A stretch of 64,000 nt of DNA from Micromonospora sp. WMMD1082 (GTDB lineage Bacteria; Actinomycetota; Actinomycetes; Mycobacteriales; Micromonosporaceae). Location: assembly GCF_029626175.1 (NCBI RefSeq), contig NZ_JARUBM010000002.1, positions 124,001 through 188,000 on the forward strand. The letters are read 5' to 3'. Positions 8,747 through 16,738 of this stretch are shown here, in pieces. Position 1 is the stretch's first letter. Every line of letters starts with the position of its first letter. The position numbers and the translations under genes were made by a program. The notes below the pieces were generated by a model. The model had not been told where the DNA came from. It was given only the letters and a program-made list of their open reading frames with translations, and did no database searches.

Positions 8747-9646
8747 CTACGTCGAGTACTCCAGCTCGGTCCGCGCGAGGTCACGCAGCCGCTCGGCCAG
8801 CGTGCCCGGGTCAAGCTCCCGGAGGTAGGCCACCAGGGCGTCACGGGTCGCCCCGACGATGCCCGGCAGGGCACCTCCGTGGATGTCGACGGGCAGGAGA
8901 ATCTGCCGGAAGGCAACCTCCTCGATCGCACCGCTGGTCAGCTTCTCCATGATCCAGAACGGTGTGCGCTCCCGGATGGCGAAGGTGAGGTGAAGGCTCG
9001 GTTCGTCGGCTGCGTTGAACGGGTTGTGCACCCACCCTCGCGGCAGGAGCATCGACTGCCCCGGCTCCAGGTCGATGACCATGTCTGGGCCGGCGGCCGT
9101 CCACTCCTCGATATAACTGTGCTTCCAGACTCGGAAGGACTCCAGGTGCTCGCGCATGGGGGCCTCCACGACGGGTGGCCACAGTTCCCAGCGCTTCACC
9201 CCGGCGATCTGGACGATGACCGCCATCTGCTGGTCCCAGTGGTGGCGGAGCCCTTGCTCCTGACCGGGGGTCAGGAAGGCGTGCACGTAGTTCGAGTAGC
9301 CGGTCTCCTCCTGGATGCCGCGGGCCAGGCGTGCCATGAAGGGCATCACTCGCTGAAGGTTTCCGAGGCGGATGGTGTAGCCCTGCTCGTAGAGCCGACG
9401 CAGGCGGGCGGCGTCCGTCCGACCATCCGTGCTCCACGACCGGGCGTTCAGCGCGGGGGCCGGGGCCTTGATCGCGGCGATCTCGTCGGCCGGGACGCAG
9501 CCGGTGTCGATCCACTCGTAGAGCCATTCGGGTGTGACGGTGCTGCCCAACTCGGTAGGCGGGCACTTGTAGACCTTGGGTTCGTCGGGCCAGCGGTCCA
9601 GCAGGTCCGCGACCCCGATCGGGGGAAGTACGAGGCCGAGCGACAC
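8747..9646 (-). CDS. Cupin_4/JmjC-like 2-oxoglutarate oxygenase
   Basis: About 299 residues resembling cupin_4 proteins, which bind Fe(II) and 2-oxoglutarate and hydroxylate protein or peptide side chains. The likely metal ligands are the HxD of HHWDQQMAVIVQIAGVKRW and a later histidine in LLPRGWVHNPF, with SLHLTFAIRERTPF completing the barrel. A helical C-terminal region follows. I chose the GTG at 9646 (VSLGLVLPPIG) because GAGGAGG lies just upstream; an in-frame GTG at 9652 would overlap that site. The stop of the preceding gene is 11 bp away, so the two are coupled. The substrate may be one of the small proteins encoded upstream (inference). Confidence 0.7.
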   Translation of the reverse strand: MSLGLVLPPIGVADLLDRWPDEPKVYKCPPTELGSTVTPEWLYEWIDTGCVPADEIAAIKAPAPALNARSWSTDGRTDAARLRRLYEQGYTIRLGNLQRVMPFMARLARGIQEETGYSNYVHAFLTPGQEQGLRHHWDQQMAVIVQIAGVKRWELWPPVVEAPMREHLESFRVWKHSYIEEWTAAGPDMVIDLEPGQSMLLPRGWVHNPFNAADEPSLHLTFAIRERTPFWIMEKLTSGAIEEVAFRQILLPVDIHGGALPGIVGATRDALVAYLRELDPGTLAERLRDLARTELEYST

Positions 9647-9657
9647 GGCCACCTCCT

Positions 9658-10107
9658 CTATTGAGTGCGTGGCGGCAGCGGGCAGGCGATGTCGGGGAAG
9701 AACCGGCTGGGGCAGCAGACCACCGCGAACGAGACGTAGCTGAAGACCGGCGTGTAGTAGCCCCAGACCGCGTCGCTACCGAGGCGCAGGCTGGCGCAGT
9801 TCTGCTCGACCAACTCCTCCACCATGAGCAGCGGACCACCGGATAGGTCGGCCGGATTCGCTTCGCGGACCCGTTTCATCCAGGCCCCCGCATCGGCGAC
9901 ATCGGTCCACGTGCGTTCGCGTGCTGCCTGGTTGCGGCGGAGCAGCCAGTGTCCGGTTTCCACCGGCGTCATGGTGTTGCCCAGGAAGATTTGCGTATCG
10001 GCGTCACCCGGCTGCGCCCCCGGCCGCCGGGGCCCCTCCTTGGCGAACTCCGAACGCGGACCCGTCCACGGACCGAAGCCGTGCCAGTGCCCATTCCAAT
10101 CGCCCAT
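9658..10107 (-). CDS. Hypothetical protein, partner of the cupin_4 gene
   Basis: 149 residues that I do not recognise. The N-terminus is rich in Gly, Trp and His (MGDWNGHWHGFGPWTGP). The middle (ETGHWLLRRNQAARERTWTD) looks helical. The C-terminus is aromatic and Cys-rich (YYTPVFSYVSF, then CCPSRFFPDIACPLPP). The start at 10107 is preceded by AAGGG. It lies between a DUF397-like gene and the cupin_4 oxygenase with tight spacing, suggesting an operon. It could be an accessory or substrate of the oxygenase; this is inference from position only. Confidence 0.6.
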   Translation of the reverse strand: MGDWNGHWHGFGPWTGPRSEFAKEGPRRPGAQPGDADTQIFLGNTMTPVETGHWLLRRNQAARERTWTDVADAGAWMKRVREANPADLSGGPLLMVEELVEQNCASLRLGSDAVWGYYTPVFSYVSFAVVCCPSRFFPDIACPLPPRTQ

Positions 10108-10196
10108 CGGTGCCCTTGTCTCTGTGCTGTTGGGACCGACCGCCCCCGACACTGGTTGGGCGAGGGCGGCCGGCTGCGCCGTGAACGTGCGAGGGG

Positions 10197-10439
10197 TCAG
10201 ACCGTCAGGCCGCGGCCCTTGACCCACTGGACCGCGAGGTTGTCCAGCTCGGAGCCGGTGAAGCGCAGCTCGGCGCCGGACCGGCCCTCCTTGTTGTCGC
10301 GCACCACGAAGGCGTCGGCGACGCCCGGAATCGGGGCGACCTCGGCACAGGTCTCGTTGTCGCCGCCGAGGTTGCCGCCGCAGTAGGTCGTGAACTTCGC
10401 GCCGTCGACCGGCAGCGCGTACAGGTTGGGCTCGTTCAT
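10197..10439 (-). CDS. DUF397-like small protein
   Basis: 80 residues. The body follows the DUF397 pattern seen also at 12116-12304: NETCAEVAPIPGVADAFVVR, then DNKEGRSGAELRFTGSELDN. A short N-terminal segment, MNEPNLYALPVDGAK, precedes it and two cysteines lie at CGG and ETC. DUF397 proteins are usually paired with XRE-DUF5753 regulators. This one is instead first of a pair with the 149-aa protein and the cupin_4 oxygenase, so it may be a modified substrate. Start ATG at 10439. Confidence 0.7.
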   Translation of the reverse strand: MNEPNLYALPVDGAKFTTYCGGNLGGDNETCAEVAPIPGVADAFVVRDNKEGRSGAELRFTGSELDNLAVQWVKGRGLTV

Positions 10440-10585
10440 AGCAAGAACCTTCCGTGCTCTCGCGTGTGCAGGAGAGTGCGGCTCCCGCGTCCGTGTCTGT
10501 CCTACCGTGTAGCGATCATGAAGGTTGGGCGACTCGCGGGCGGGCGGCCGGACGGGAGGACCTCTCACCTTCGGTTCGAGGGGGG

Positions 10586-10822
10586 TCACGGTGCTCGCTC
10601 CGCAGTCAGCCGGCAAGCCGCCCATCCGATAAACCGGGCGTACAGTTCCTCGGGCTCCGGACCGTCGTGCGGGTTGAGCTGGTAGAGGTCTCTCATGGCC
10701 TCGTACATCAGGCCGGCGAGGTAGATCGTCAGGCCGGGAACGTTGTCCCTGAACTCCGTGACGAGCAGTAGGCGGGCCTCGCCGCAGGGCCAGGGCTGCC
10801 CGTCAACCCGGCAGAACCACAT
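10586..10822 (-). CDS. Small PWPC-motif conserved protein
   Basis: About 78 residues starting MWFCRVDGQPWPCGEARLLL, then a helical segment (IYLAGLMYEAMRDLYQL) and ELYARFIGWAACR. The same layout (C-DG-x-PWPC, then L-x-x-Y helix, then RFxxW) occurs at 49171-49530, so it is a small conserved family. It is found near XRE regulators in both places. Function unknown. A GTG at 10918, overlapping the stop of the preceding gene, could extend it by 32 residues; the ATG at 10822 is the conservative choice. Confidence 0.6.
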   Translation of the reverse strand: MWFCRVDGQPWPCGEARLLLVTEFRDNVPGLTIYLAGLMYEAMRDLYQLNPHDGPEPEELYARFIGWAACRLTAERAP

Positions 10823-10911
10823 CGGACGGGCCGGAGTGTGCGGGGCGTTCGCACCAGATCCCCTGGGCCGATCGGCGTGCGGGCCGCGACCCGGCTTCGC
10901 AAGCTGGGTGG

Positions 10912-11103
10912 TCAGCACGGCCGTCCCCCGTTTGCCCGCCACTGCTGGCCCAGCGTCAGGCTGCCCGCACGACCGGGCCACTGGATCGGAAACGGCATGG
11001 TCTTCTGCTGACGCATCCACTCGGGCAGGTGCGTGCCACGCCGCCGCTGCGGCAGGACCGGGAGCAGGACTGTCGGGCACAGATGCAACAGCCGGGTACG
11101 CAT
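10912..11103 (-). CDS. Short arginine-rich hypothetical protein
   Basis: 63 residues starting MRTRLLHLCPTVLLPVLPQR, then RRRGTHLPEWMRQQ. The ATG at 11103 has GGAGG 5 nt upstream, which decides the start. It precedes the PWPC protein. The second PWPC protein in this window also follows a short basic reading frame (49025-49174). No function recognised. Confidence 0.5.
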   Translation of the reverse strand: MRTRLLHLCPTVLLPVLPQRRRGTHLPEWMRQQKTMPFPIQWPGRAGSLTLGQQWRANGGRPC

Positions 11104-11312
11104 ATCGACCTCCGTCACCAATCGATTGGGAGGGGCCACCCCCGGCTAACGGGGGAAGGCGGGGGTGGCCCCAGGACGAAACCCACCCCAGCCCTCCTCG
11201 GCGTGGAGCAGATCCGCATGCGTGACAGTCTGGTGAGGACAGCACTACTCTCGGAAGACACACGCGCTGGACGGCGCGCAAGTGCAGCCACCACCCCCCG
11301 ACGTGCAGAGGT

Positions 11313-12125
11313 GTGCAGATGCAGCAACCGCCCATGCCCATGTTGGGCCTACTCGCCGGAGAGCTGCGCCGCCTGCGCGTGCGAGCCGGACTCTCGCAGG
11401 AAGCCCTCGGGGAGAAGATCCGCTTCTCGGGGTCGCTGGTGGCACAGGTCGAGCAGTGTCGCCGCGCCCCCCGGGAGGAGTTCACCCTGCGGTGCGACGA
11501 CGCCCTCAACAGTGACGGCTTGTTGACACGGATACGGGAGGCCCTGATCAAGGAGTCCTTCATGCCGTGGTTCCGCGAGTGGGTGACCATCGAGCAGGAA
11601 GCGACCGCACTGTGCAGCTTCCAGCCCCTCATTCTGCCGGGCCTGCTCCAGACCGAGGCATACGCGCGAGCACTGCACGAGGGCGCGTCGCACCTGGCCG
11701 GCGACGAGATGGAGCAGCAGGTTGCCGCCCGCCTGGCTCGTCAGGCCATCTTGACCCGGGATACCCCACCCATGATTGTTGCCGTCCTGGACTACACCGC
11801 ACTGGAGCGTCCGATCGGCGGGCCGAAGGTGATGCACGAGCAGCTACGTCACCTACTGGAGGTCGCGTCTAAGCCGAAGGTGCATCTGCATGTGGTGCCT
11901 CGGGGCGCTGGCGCCTATCACGGACTGAACGGAGCCTTCGTAATCGCCACACCACCCGAGGGTGAGGACATCGGCTACCTCGACAACCAGCTACAGGGGA
12001 CGATCGTGGAGCGGACGGCGGACATACACTCTCTGCGACAGACCTGGGAGTCTGTGAGAGCGGAGGCCATGCCCCATGGGGCTACCCTCAAGTTGATCTC
12101 GGAGGCAGCAGAGACATGGACCTGA
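11313..12125 (+). CDS. XRE-family regulator with DUF5753 domain
   Basis: 270 residues. The N-terminal helix-turn-helix spans about residues 10-65 (AGELRRLRVRAGLSQEALGE, then SGSLVAQVEQCRRAP). The rest is the DUF5753 sensor domain: MPWFREWVTIEQEATALCSF, PLILPGLLQTEAYARAL, and VHLHVVPRGAGAY. Such proteins pair with small DUF397 proteins and are compared with the Scr1/Scr2 antitoxin-toxin-like pairs of Streptomyces. The next gene is exactly that partner, overlapping by 10 bp. It is divergent from the PWPC/cupin cluster, with about 210 bp of shared upstream DNA, so it may regulate it. Confidence 0.88.
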   Translation: MQMQQPPMPMLGLLAGELRRLRVRAGLSQEALGEKIRFSGSLVAQVEQCRRAPREEFTLRCDDALNSDGLLTRIREALIKESFMPWFREWVTIEQEATALCSFQPLILPGLLQTEAYARALHEGASHLAGDEMEQQVAARLARQAILTRDTPPMIVAVLDYTALERPIGGPKVMHEQLRHLLEVASKPKVHLHVVPRGAGAYHGLNGAFVIATPPEGEDIGYLDNQLQGTIVERTADIHSLRQTWESVRAEAMPHGATLKLISEAAETWT

Positions 12126-12304
12126 CCGGCGCGATCTGGCACAAGAGCACTCGTAGCAGTGGCAACTCCGGCGACTGCGTGGAGGTGGCCGACAACCTGC
12201 CGGGCGTCGTGGGCGTCCGGGACAGCAAGGACAAGGAAGGGCCGGCGCTCACCTTCAACCCGCAGTCGTGGCGCTCGTTTGTCGAGTACGCCAAGCAGCA
12301 CTGA
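12116..12304 (+). CDS. DUF397 protein
   Basis: 62 residues in the full DUF397 pattern: IWHKSTRSSGNSGDCVEVAD, then GVVGVRDSKDKEGPALTFNP and SWRSFVEYAKQH. The ATG at 12116 lies inside the end of the upstream regulator gene, so translation is coupled. It is the expected partner of the XRE-DUF5753 protein. A strong terminator follows at 12318. Confidence 0.9.
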   Translation: MDLTGAIWHKSTRSSGNSGDCVEVADNLPGVVGVRDSKDKEGPALTFNPQSWRSFVEYAKQH

Positions 12305-12317
12305 TCCAGTGGCGCAG

Positions 12318-12351
12318 AAGGCCCCCCAGGATCAACCTCCCGGGGGGCCTT
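12318..12351 (+). terminator. Rho-independent terminator after the DUF397 gene
   Basis: AAGGCCCCCC (12318-12327) pairs exactly with GGGGGGCCTT (12342-12351) across a 14-bp loop. Confidence 0.85.
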
Positions 12352-12368
12352 CGCTCGTGCCACGGCCT

Positions 12369-12430
12369 ACCACGAGTTGCGGCATCTCGGGGTATCCGGC
12401 GAGCGGGATAGCCCGAGATGCCGCAACTCG
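12369..12430. repeat. Dispersed palindrome, full copy of the TTGCGGCA family
   Basis: CGAGTTGCGGCATCTCGGG (12373-12391) is exactly the reverse complement of 12412-12430. Its left part is identical to 8627-8659. A related palindrome lies at 61971-62037. It lies between the ends of two converging genes and could also act as a terminator. Confidence 0.85.
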
Positions 12431-12452
12431 CGATGATCTCCGGCGCCCGCGG

Positions 12453-13793
12453 TCAGCCCGTGAATCCGGTCGGCGCGGGCGGGCGGGCGGCGCGGGCTAG
12501 CGCGTCGGCCAGCGCCGGTAGCTCCGCCTCGTCCAGCGAGCTGATGGTGATCCGCAGCGCGGGTGGGCCGGCGATGCGGTAGAGGGCGCCGGGTGCGGCC
12601 AGCCAGCCGGCGTCGCGCAGCACGGTCGAGGCGACGGTTTCGTCGGTCACCGGCAGCCACACGTTGATGCCGCTGCGGCCGTGGGCGGGCAGGCCCCGGT
12701 CGGCCAGGGCGGCGACCAGGTCGTCGCGCCGCCGTTCGTAGCTGCGCGCCGCCCGGTCGACCAGGGCGGCCACCGCCGGATCGTGCCAGAGCGAGAGTAC
12801 GAGCCGTTGCAGCACGGTGGAGACCCAGCCGGCGCCGACCCGGACCCGGCCGGCCACCCGGGCCACCGTGATCTCGTCGCCGGCCAGCGCGGCCAGCCGT
12901 AGGTCGGGCCCGAACGGCTTGCTCACCGAGCGGACGAAGGCCCAGTGGGTGGTCGCCCCCGCGAGCGGGTGCAGCGGTACGCGGGCCAGTTCGGCGGCGT
13001 GGTCGTCCTCGATCAGCAGCAGGTCGGCGCGACCGGCGAGCAGGGCGCGCAGCGCGGTGGCCCGGTCGGCGGAGACGGCCGCGCCGGTGGGGTTCTGTGC
13101 CCGGCTGGTCACGATCAGCGCCCGTGCCCCGGCGGCGAGCGCGGCGGCCACTCCCGCGACGATCGGCCCGTCGTCGTCGACCGGCACACCGATCGGCCGC
13201 AACCCGAGCGCGGCGAGCAGGTCGAGCAGGCTGGCCCAGCCCGGGTCCTCCACGGCGACCGCGTCGCCGGGCCGAAGATGCGCGCCGAGCAGGCGCTCGA
13301 TGCCGTCCAGCGCGCCACCGGTGAGGGTCAGCTCGGCCGCGGGCACCCCGTCGGCGGCCAGCCGTGCCCGGGCGGCCTCGGCGACCTCGGGCAGCACCTC
13401 GCTGTCGGGATAGCCCACCGGTTCGCCACCGGAGTCGGCGAGGGCGGCCAGGTGCGGGCGCAGGGGCGGCAGCAGCCGGGGGTCGGGTTCGCCCCGGGAC
13501 AGGTCGCGCAGCCCGGGGGCGGGTGGTGGGCGCAGCGCCGCGCGCTGGGCGGCGACCGGTGGCCGGGGGCGTACCCGGGTGCCGTGCCGGCCGGCGGTCA
13601 CGATGAGTCCGCGTTGGCGCAGGTCGGCGTAGGCGCGGGAGACGGTGGCCGGGCTGACGGCCAGGTCGGCGGCGAGGGTACGCACCGGTGGCAGTGGGTC
13701 GCCGGGGGCGAGGGTGGCGTGGCGGATGCCCGACTCGATGCTGGCCGAGATCTCGACGGCCGTCGCACCGGTCACCTGATAGCGTGCTGACAC
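12453..13793 (-). CDS. MocR/PdxR-type regulator (GntR HTH fused to aminotransferase fold)
   Basis: 446 residues. The GntR winged helix is at about residues 8-72 (IRHATLAPGDPLPPVRTLAA, then LAVSPATVSRAYADLRQRGL). The rest is a class I aminotransferase fold with the PLP-lysine region SVSKPFGPDLRLA. Start is GTG 13793 (VSARYQVTG). It is divergent, with only 33 bp between starts, from a gene whose N-terminal domain resembles pyridoxamine-phosphate oxidase. PdxR regulators typically control vitamin B6 genes. That pairing suggests it senses PLP or a related compound and controls the divergent operon (inference). Confidence 0.88.
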   Translation of the reverse strand: MSARYQVTGATAVEISASIESGIRHATLAPGDPLPPVRTLAADLAVSPATVSRAYADLRQRGLIVTAGRHGTRVRPRPPVAAQRAALRPPPAPGLRDLSRGEPDPRLLPPLRPHLAALADSGGEPVGYPDSEVLPEVAEAARARLAADGVPAAELTLTGGALDGIERLLGAHLRPGDAVAVEDPGWASLLDLLAALGLRPIGVPVDDDGPIVAGVAAALAAGARALIVTSRAQNPTGAAVSADRATALRALLAGRADLLLIEDDHAAELARVPLHPLAGATTHWAFVRSVSKPFGPDLRLAALAGDEITVARVAGRVRVGAGWVSTVLQRLVLSLWHDPAVAALVDRAARSYERRRDDLVAALADRGLPAHGRSGINVWLPVTDETVASTVLRDAGWLAAPGALYRIAGPPALRITISSLDEAELPALADALARAARPPAPTGFTG

Positions 13794-13826
13794 AAACTCG
13801 GGATTGTACTAGATCAAAGGTGGGAC

Positions 13827-15071
13827 ATGTACGCACCGACCGCCCGCACCACCGCCAGCCGTTCCCGGGAGCGGATGAGCTACGACCGGGCCGCCGCGCA
13901 CGCCGTGCTCGACGAGGCGTACCACTGCGCGCTCGGGTTCACCGTGGACGGTGCGCCCCGGGTGCTGCCCACCCTGCACGTACGCATCGGCGACACGCTC
14001 TACCTGCACGGCTCCACCGGCAGCCGGCCGCTGCTGGCCGCCCGTGGTGACGGGCTGCCGGTCTGCGTGGCGGTCACCCTGCTCGACGGTCTGGTCTACG
14101 CCCGCTCGCAGTTCCACCACAGCGCCAACTACCGGTCGGTGATCGCGCACGGCACCGCCCGCCTGGTCACCGACCCGGGTGAGCGGGCCGACGTGCTGAC
14201 CGCCCTGATGGAGAAGGTGGGCACCGGCCGCGCGGCGGAGAGCCGCCCGCCGAACCGGCGGGAGCTGGCCGAGACCGCCGTGCTGGCGCTGCCGCTGGTG
14301 GAGGTGTCGGTGCGCACCCGCACCGGCGGGGTGAAGGACGATCCGGCCGACCTCGACCTGCCGCACTGGGCCGGGGTGGTGCCGCTGCGGCTGACCCCCG
14401 GCCGGCCGGAACCCGACGCCGGGGTCACCGCACCGGTGCCGGCCTACCTGCGCCCGACCCCCTCGCCCTGGCACGAGCCCGCCGTGCGGCACGGCCGGCA
14501 CGTACTGCTGGAGCCGTTGGACCTGTCGCACACCGACGAGTTGTACGCGGCCACCGCCGACCCCGAGGTGTGGCAGTACCTGAGCCGACCGCTGCCGACC
14601 GGGCCGGCGCAGCTACGGGAGATCGTCGCCGGCGCCCTGGCCGAGCAGCACCGGCACGAGCGGGTCGCCTGGGTGCAGCGGTGCGCGGTCACCGGCGCGG
14701 TGGTCGGCAGCACCTCCTACTACGAGATCGACCCCGGGCAGCGGTCGGTGGCGATCGGGTACACGTTCCTCGGCCGGCCCTGGTGGCGCAGCGGGATCAA
14801 CACCGAGGCGAAGCTGCTGCTGCTCGCCCGCGCCTTCGACGAGTTGGGCGCGGTGCGGGTGGTCTGGCACACCGACCTCCGCAACGAGCGCTCGCAGCGG
14901 GCCATCGAGCGGCTCGGCGCGCAGCGGGAGGGGGTGCTGCGCCGGCACCGGCTGCGTCCGGACGGGTCGTGGCGGGACACCGTGCAGTATTCGATGACCG
15001 TCGACGAGTGGCCGAACGCACAGGTCACGCTCCGGGAAAGGCTTCGCGGACGGGCCCCGGTGGTCCGATGA
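13827..15071 (+). CDS. Fusion of pyridoxamine-phosphate-oxidase-like and GNAT acetyltransferase domains
   Basis: 414 residues. Residues about 10-200 look like an FMN-binding split-barrel: YDRAAAHAVLDEAYHCALGF, LYLHGSTGSRPLLAA, SQFHHSANYRSVIAHGTARL. Residues about 215-400 form a RimL-like GNAT domain (GRHVLLEPLDLSHTDELYAA, GSTSYYEIDP, VVWHTDLRNERSQRAIERLG). Either a bifunctional enzyme or two tethered activities on one substrate. It is divergent from the MocR regulator. It overlaps the downstream LysE exporter gene by ATGA, so the two are one operon. Substrate unknown. Confidence 0.85.
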   Translation: MYAPTARTTASRSRERMSYDRAAAHAVLDEAYHCALGFTVDGAPRVLPTLHVRIGDTLYLHGSTGSRPLLAARGDGLPVCVAVTLLDGLVYARSQFHHSANYRSVIAHGTARLVTDPGERADVLTALMEKVGTGRAAESRPPNRRELAETAVLALPLVEVSVRTRTGGVKDDPADLDLPHWAGVVPLRLTPGRPEPDAGVTAPVPAYLRPTPSPWHEPAVRHGRHVLLEPLDLSHTDELYAATADPEVWQYLSRPLPTGPAQLREIVAGALAEQHRHERVAWVQRCAVTGAVVGSTSYYEIDPGQRSVAIGYTFLGRPWWRSGINTEAKLLLLARAFDELGAVRVVWHTDLRNERSQRAIERLGAQREGVLRRHRLRPDGSWRDTVQYSMTVDEWPNAQVTLRERLRGRAPVVR

Positions 15072-15730
15072 TGTCGGGCGTGCTGGGGATCACCGACATC
15101 TGGACGTACGTGCTGGGCACCGTGGCCATCGTGCTGCTGCCCGGCCCCAACTCGCTGTTCGTCCTCTCCGCCGCCGCGCGCCGGGGCGTGGGCACCGGTT
15201 ACCGGGCGGCCGGTGGGGTCTTCCTCGGCGACGGGGTGCTCATGTTCCTCTCCGCCGCCGGGGTGGCGTCGCTGCTCAGGGCGTACCCACCGATCTTTCT
15301 TGTGATCAAGTACGCGGGCGCCGCGTACCTGGGCTACGTGGGGTTGACCATGCTGCGCGGCGCCTGGCGGCGCTGGCGGGACCGCAACGACCCGACCACG
15401 CCGCGGCTGATCGACGCGGCCGAGCCGGCGGCGATGCGCAGCCCGTTCCGCAAGGCGTTCGTGATCAGCCTGCTCAACCCGAAGGCGATCCTGTTCTTCG
15501 TCTCATTCTTCATCCAGTTCGTCGACCCGACCTACCCGTGGCCCGCGCTGTCGTTCCTGCTGCTCGGCCTGATCGCCCAGGTCACCAGCGCGCTCTACCT
15601 GACCGCGCTGATCTTCGCGGGCACGTTCCTGGCCGCCCAGTTCCGCCAGCGCCGCCGGTTGTCCGCCGGCGCGACCACCGCCGTCGGCGCGCTCTTCCTC
15701 GGCTTCGGCCTCAAACTCGCCCAGGGATGA
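15068..15730 (+). CDS. LysE/RhtB family amino-acid exporter
   Basis: 220 residues, about six membrane helices. The N-terminus has the family motif VLLPGPNSLFVLSAAARRG followed by GYRAAGGVFLGD; later come YLGYVGLTMLRG and FVISLLNPKAILFFVSFFIQ. It probably exports an amino acid or derivative. Translation is coupled to the upstream PNPOx-GNAT fusion by ATGA overlap, so it may export that enzyme's substrate or product (inference). A terminator follows immediately. Confidence 0.9.
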   Translation: MMSGVLGITDIWTYVLGTVAIVLLPGPNSLFVLSAAARRGVGTGYRAAGGVFLGDGVLMFLSAAGVASLLRAYPPIFLVIKYAGAAYLGYVGLTMLRGAWRRWRDRNDPTTPRLIDAAEPAAMRSPFRKAFVISLLNPKAILFFVSFFIQFVDPTYPWPALSFLLLGLIAQVTSALYLTALIFAGTFLAAQFRQRRRLSAGATTAVGALFLGFGLKLAQG

Positions 15731-15734
15731 AAGA

Positions 15735-15757
15735 AGGGCCCTTGGTCAAGGGGCCCT
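15735..15757 (+). terminator. Terminator after the LysE gene
   Basis: AGGGCCCTT and AAGGGGCCCT form a short GC-rich hairpin with a GGTC loop, 5 bp after the stop. Confidence 0.7.
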
Positions 15758-15788
15758 CCTGACGCGACGCACAGCGCGCGGCGGCGGG

Positions 15789-16727
15789 TCAGGTGCCGTC
15801 GCCGCCACCGCCGCCACCCCCACCGCCGCCGACGCCGGGCCCGCCGGCCGTGCCGCCCATGCCGGTGCCCGGCGGGATGGGCTCGTCGGGGCGGCGACTG
15901 ACGTGGGCCGACTCGGTGACGGCGGCCGACCAGTCGGCGTGGGCGGCCGCGGCGGCGTGCCGGTTGATGGCCTCGCGCAGCCACCCGTCGACCGTGGCCA
16001 CCCAGTCCCGCCGGTCGGCGCCGGCGTGCCAGATCCGGAACCGGCTGAGGCTGGTGTGGGTGATCCCCGCCAGCGCCAGCCGCCGGTCACACCAGAGGAT
16101 CACCTCCAGACCGGCGGAGTTCGTCACGAAGATCACCTCCAGTTCGGTGATCGGCCCGGCGTAGAGCGGTCCCACCCAGAAGCCCCACCGCTGGTGCAGC
16201 GGGAGGGTCTGCTCGACGCCGGGCAGCCGGCCGTCGACCAGCCCGGACTGGCGGGCGCGGAAGCCGAGCGTGTCCAGCGCGGCCAGCACGTGCTGCTGGG
16301 TGGGCAGCGGATGGACGAAGACCGGCACCATCGCGCCCTGGTCGAGCGCGGGCTCGATCGCCACCTCCGTACGCAGCCCCATCCGCAGGCTGAGCAGCGG
16401 CACCCCGCCCAGCGTGGTCACCGGCGTCTCCCACGGCACCGGGAACTCGAAGGGGATCGACCGGGCCCGCCCGGCCCGGAGCACCAGGGCGCCGGCCACC
16501 TGCGCCTGGTGGAACTGCACCAGTTGGCGGGGGGCCTGCGGATCGTCCGGCTCGACCGTGCTGACCAGGCCGAGCCGGACGTGGAAGACCGGCACGTCGA
16601 CGGAGCCGGCGACGAGGTTCACCCGCCCCGGCAGCCGTAGGCCGGGACGGGTGCTCGGGTTGGCCAGCGTGGTCTGCACCGTCAGGCCCGTTCCGCCCGA
16701 CTCCGGTGACACCCCCGTCAGCCGCAC
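15789..16727 (-). CDS. Spo0M-like sporulation-control protein
   Basis: 312 residues with the Spo0M arrestin-like N-terminal domain: VQTTLANPSTRPGLRLPGRV, NLVAGSVDVPVFHVRLGLVS and IPFEFPVPWETPVTTLGGVP. A second region (LEVIFVTNSAGLEVILWCDR) follows, and the tail is a poly-glycine stretch. In Bacillus, Spo0M affects the start of sporulation; its role in actinobacteria is not established. Start is GTG 16727 with AGGAG upstream. It lies 11 bp after the CNNM/CBS gene pair and is probably transcribed with it. Confidence 0.8.
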   Translation of the reverse strand: MRLTGVSPESGGTGLTVQTTLANPSTRPGLRLPGRVNLVAGSVDVPVFHVRLGLVSTVEPDDPQAPRQLVQFHQAQVAGALVLRAGRARSIPFEFPVPWETPVTTLGGVPLLSLRMGLRTEVAIEPALDQGAMVPVFVHPLPTQQHVLAALDTLGFRARQSGLVDGRLPGVEQTLPLHQRWGFWVGPLYAGPITELEVIFVTNSAGLEVILWCDRRLALAGITHTSLSRFRIWHAGADRRDWVATVDGWLREAINRHAAAAAHADWSAAVTESAHVSRRPDEPIPPGTGMGGTAGGPGVGGGGGGGGGGDGT

Positions 16728-16738
16728 CCGTGTCGCTC

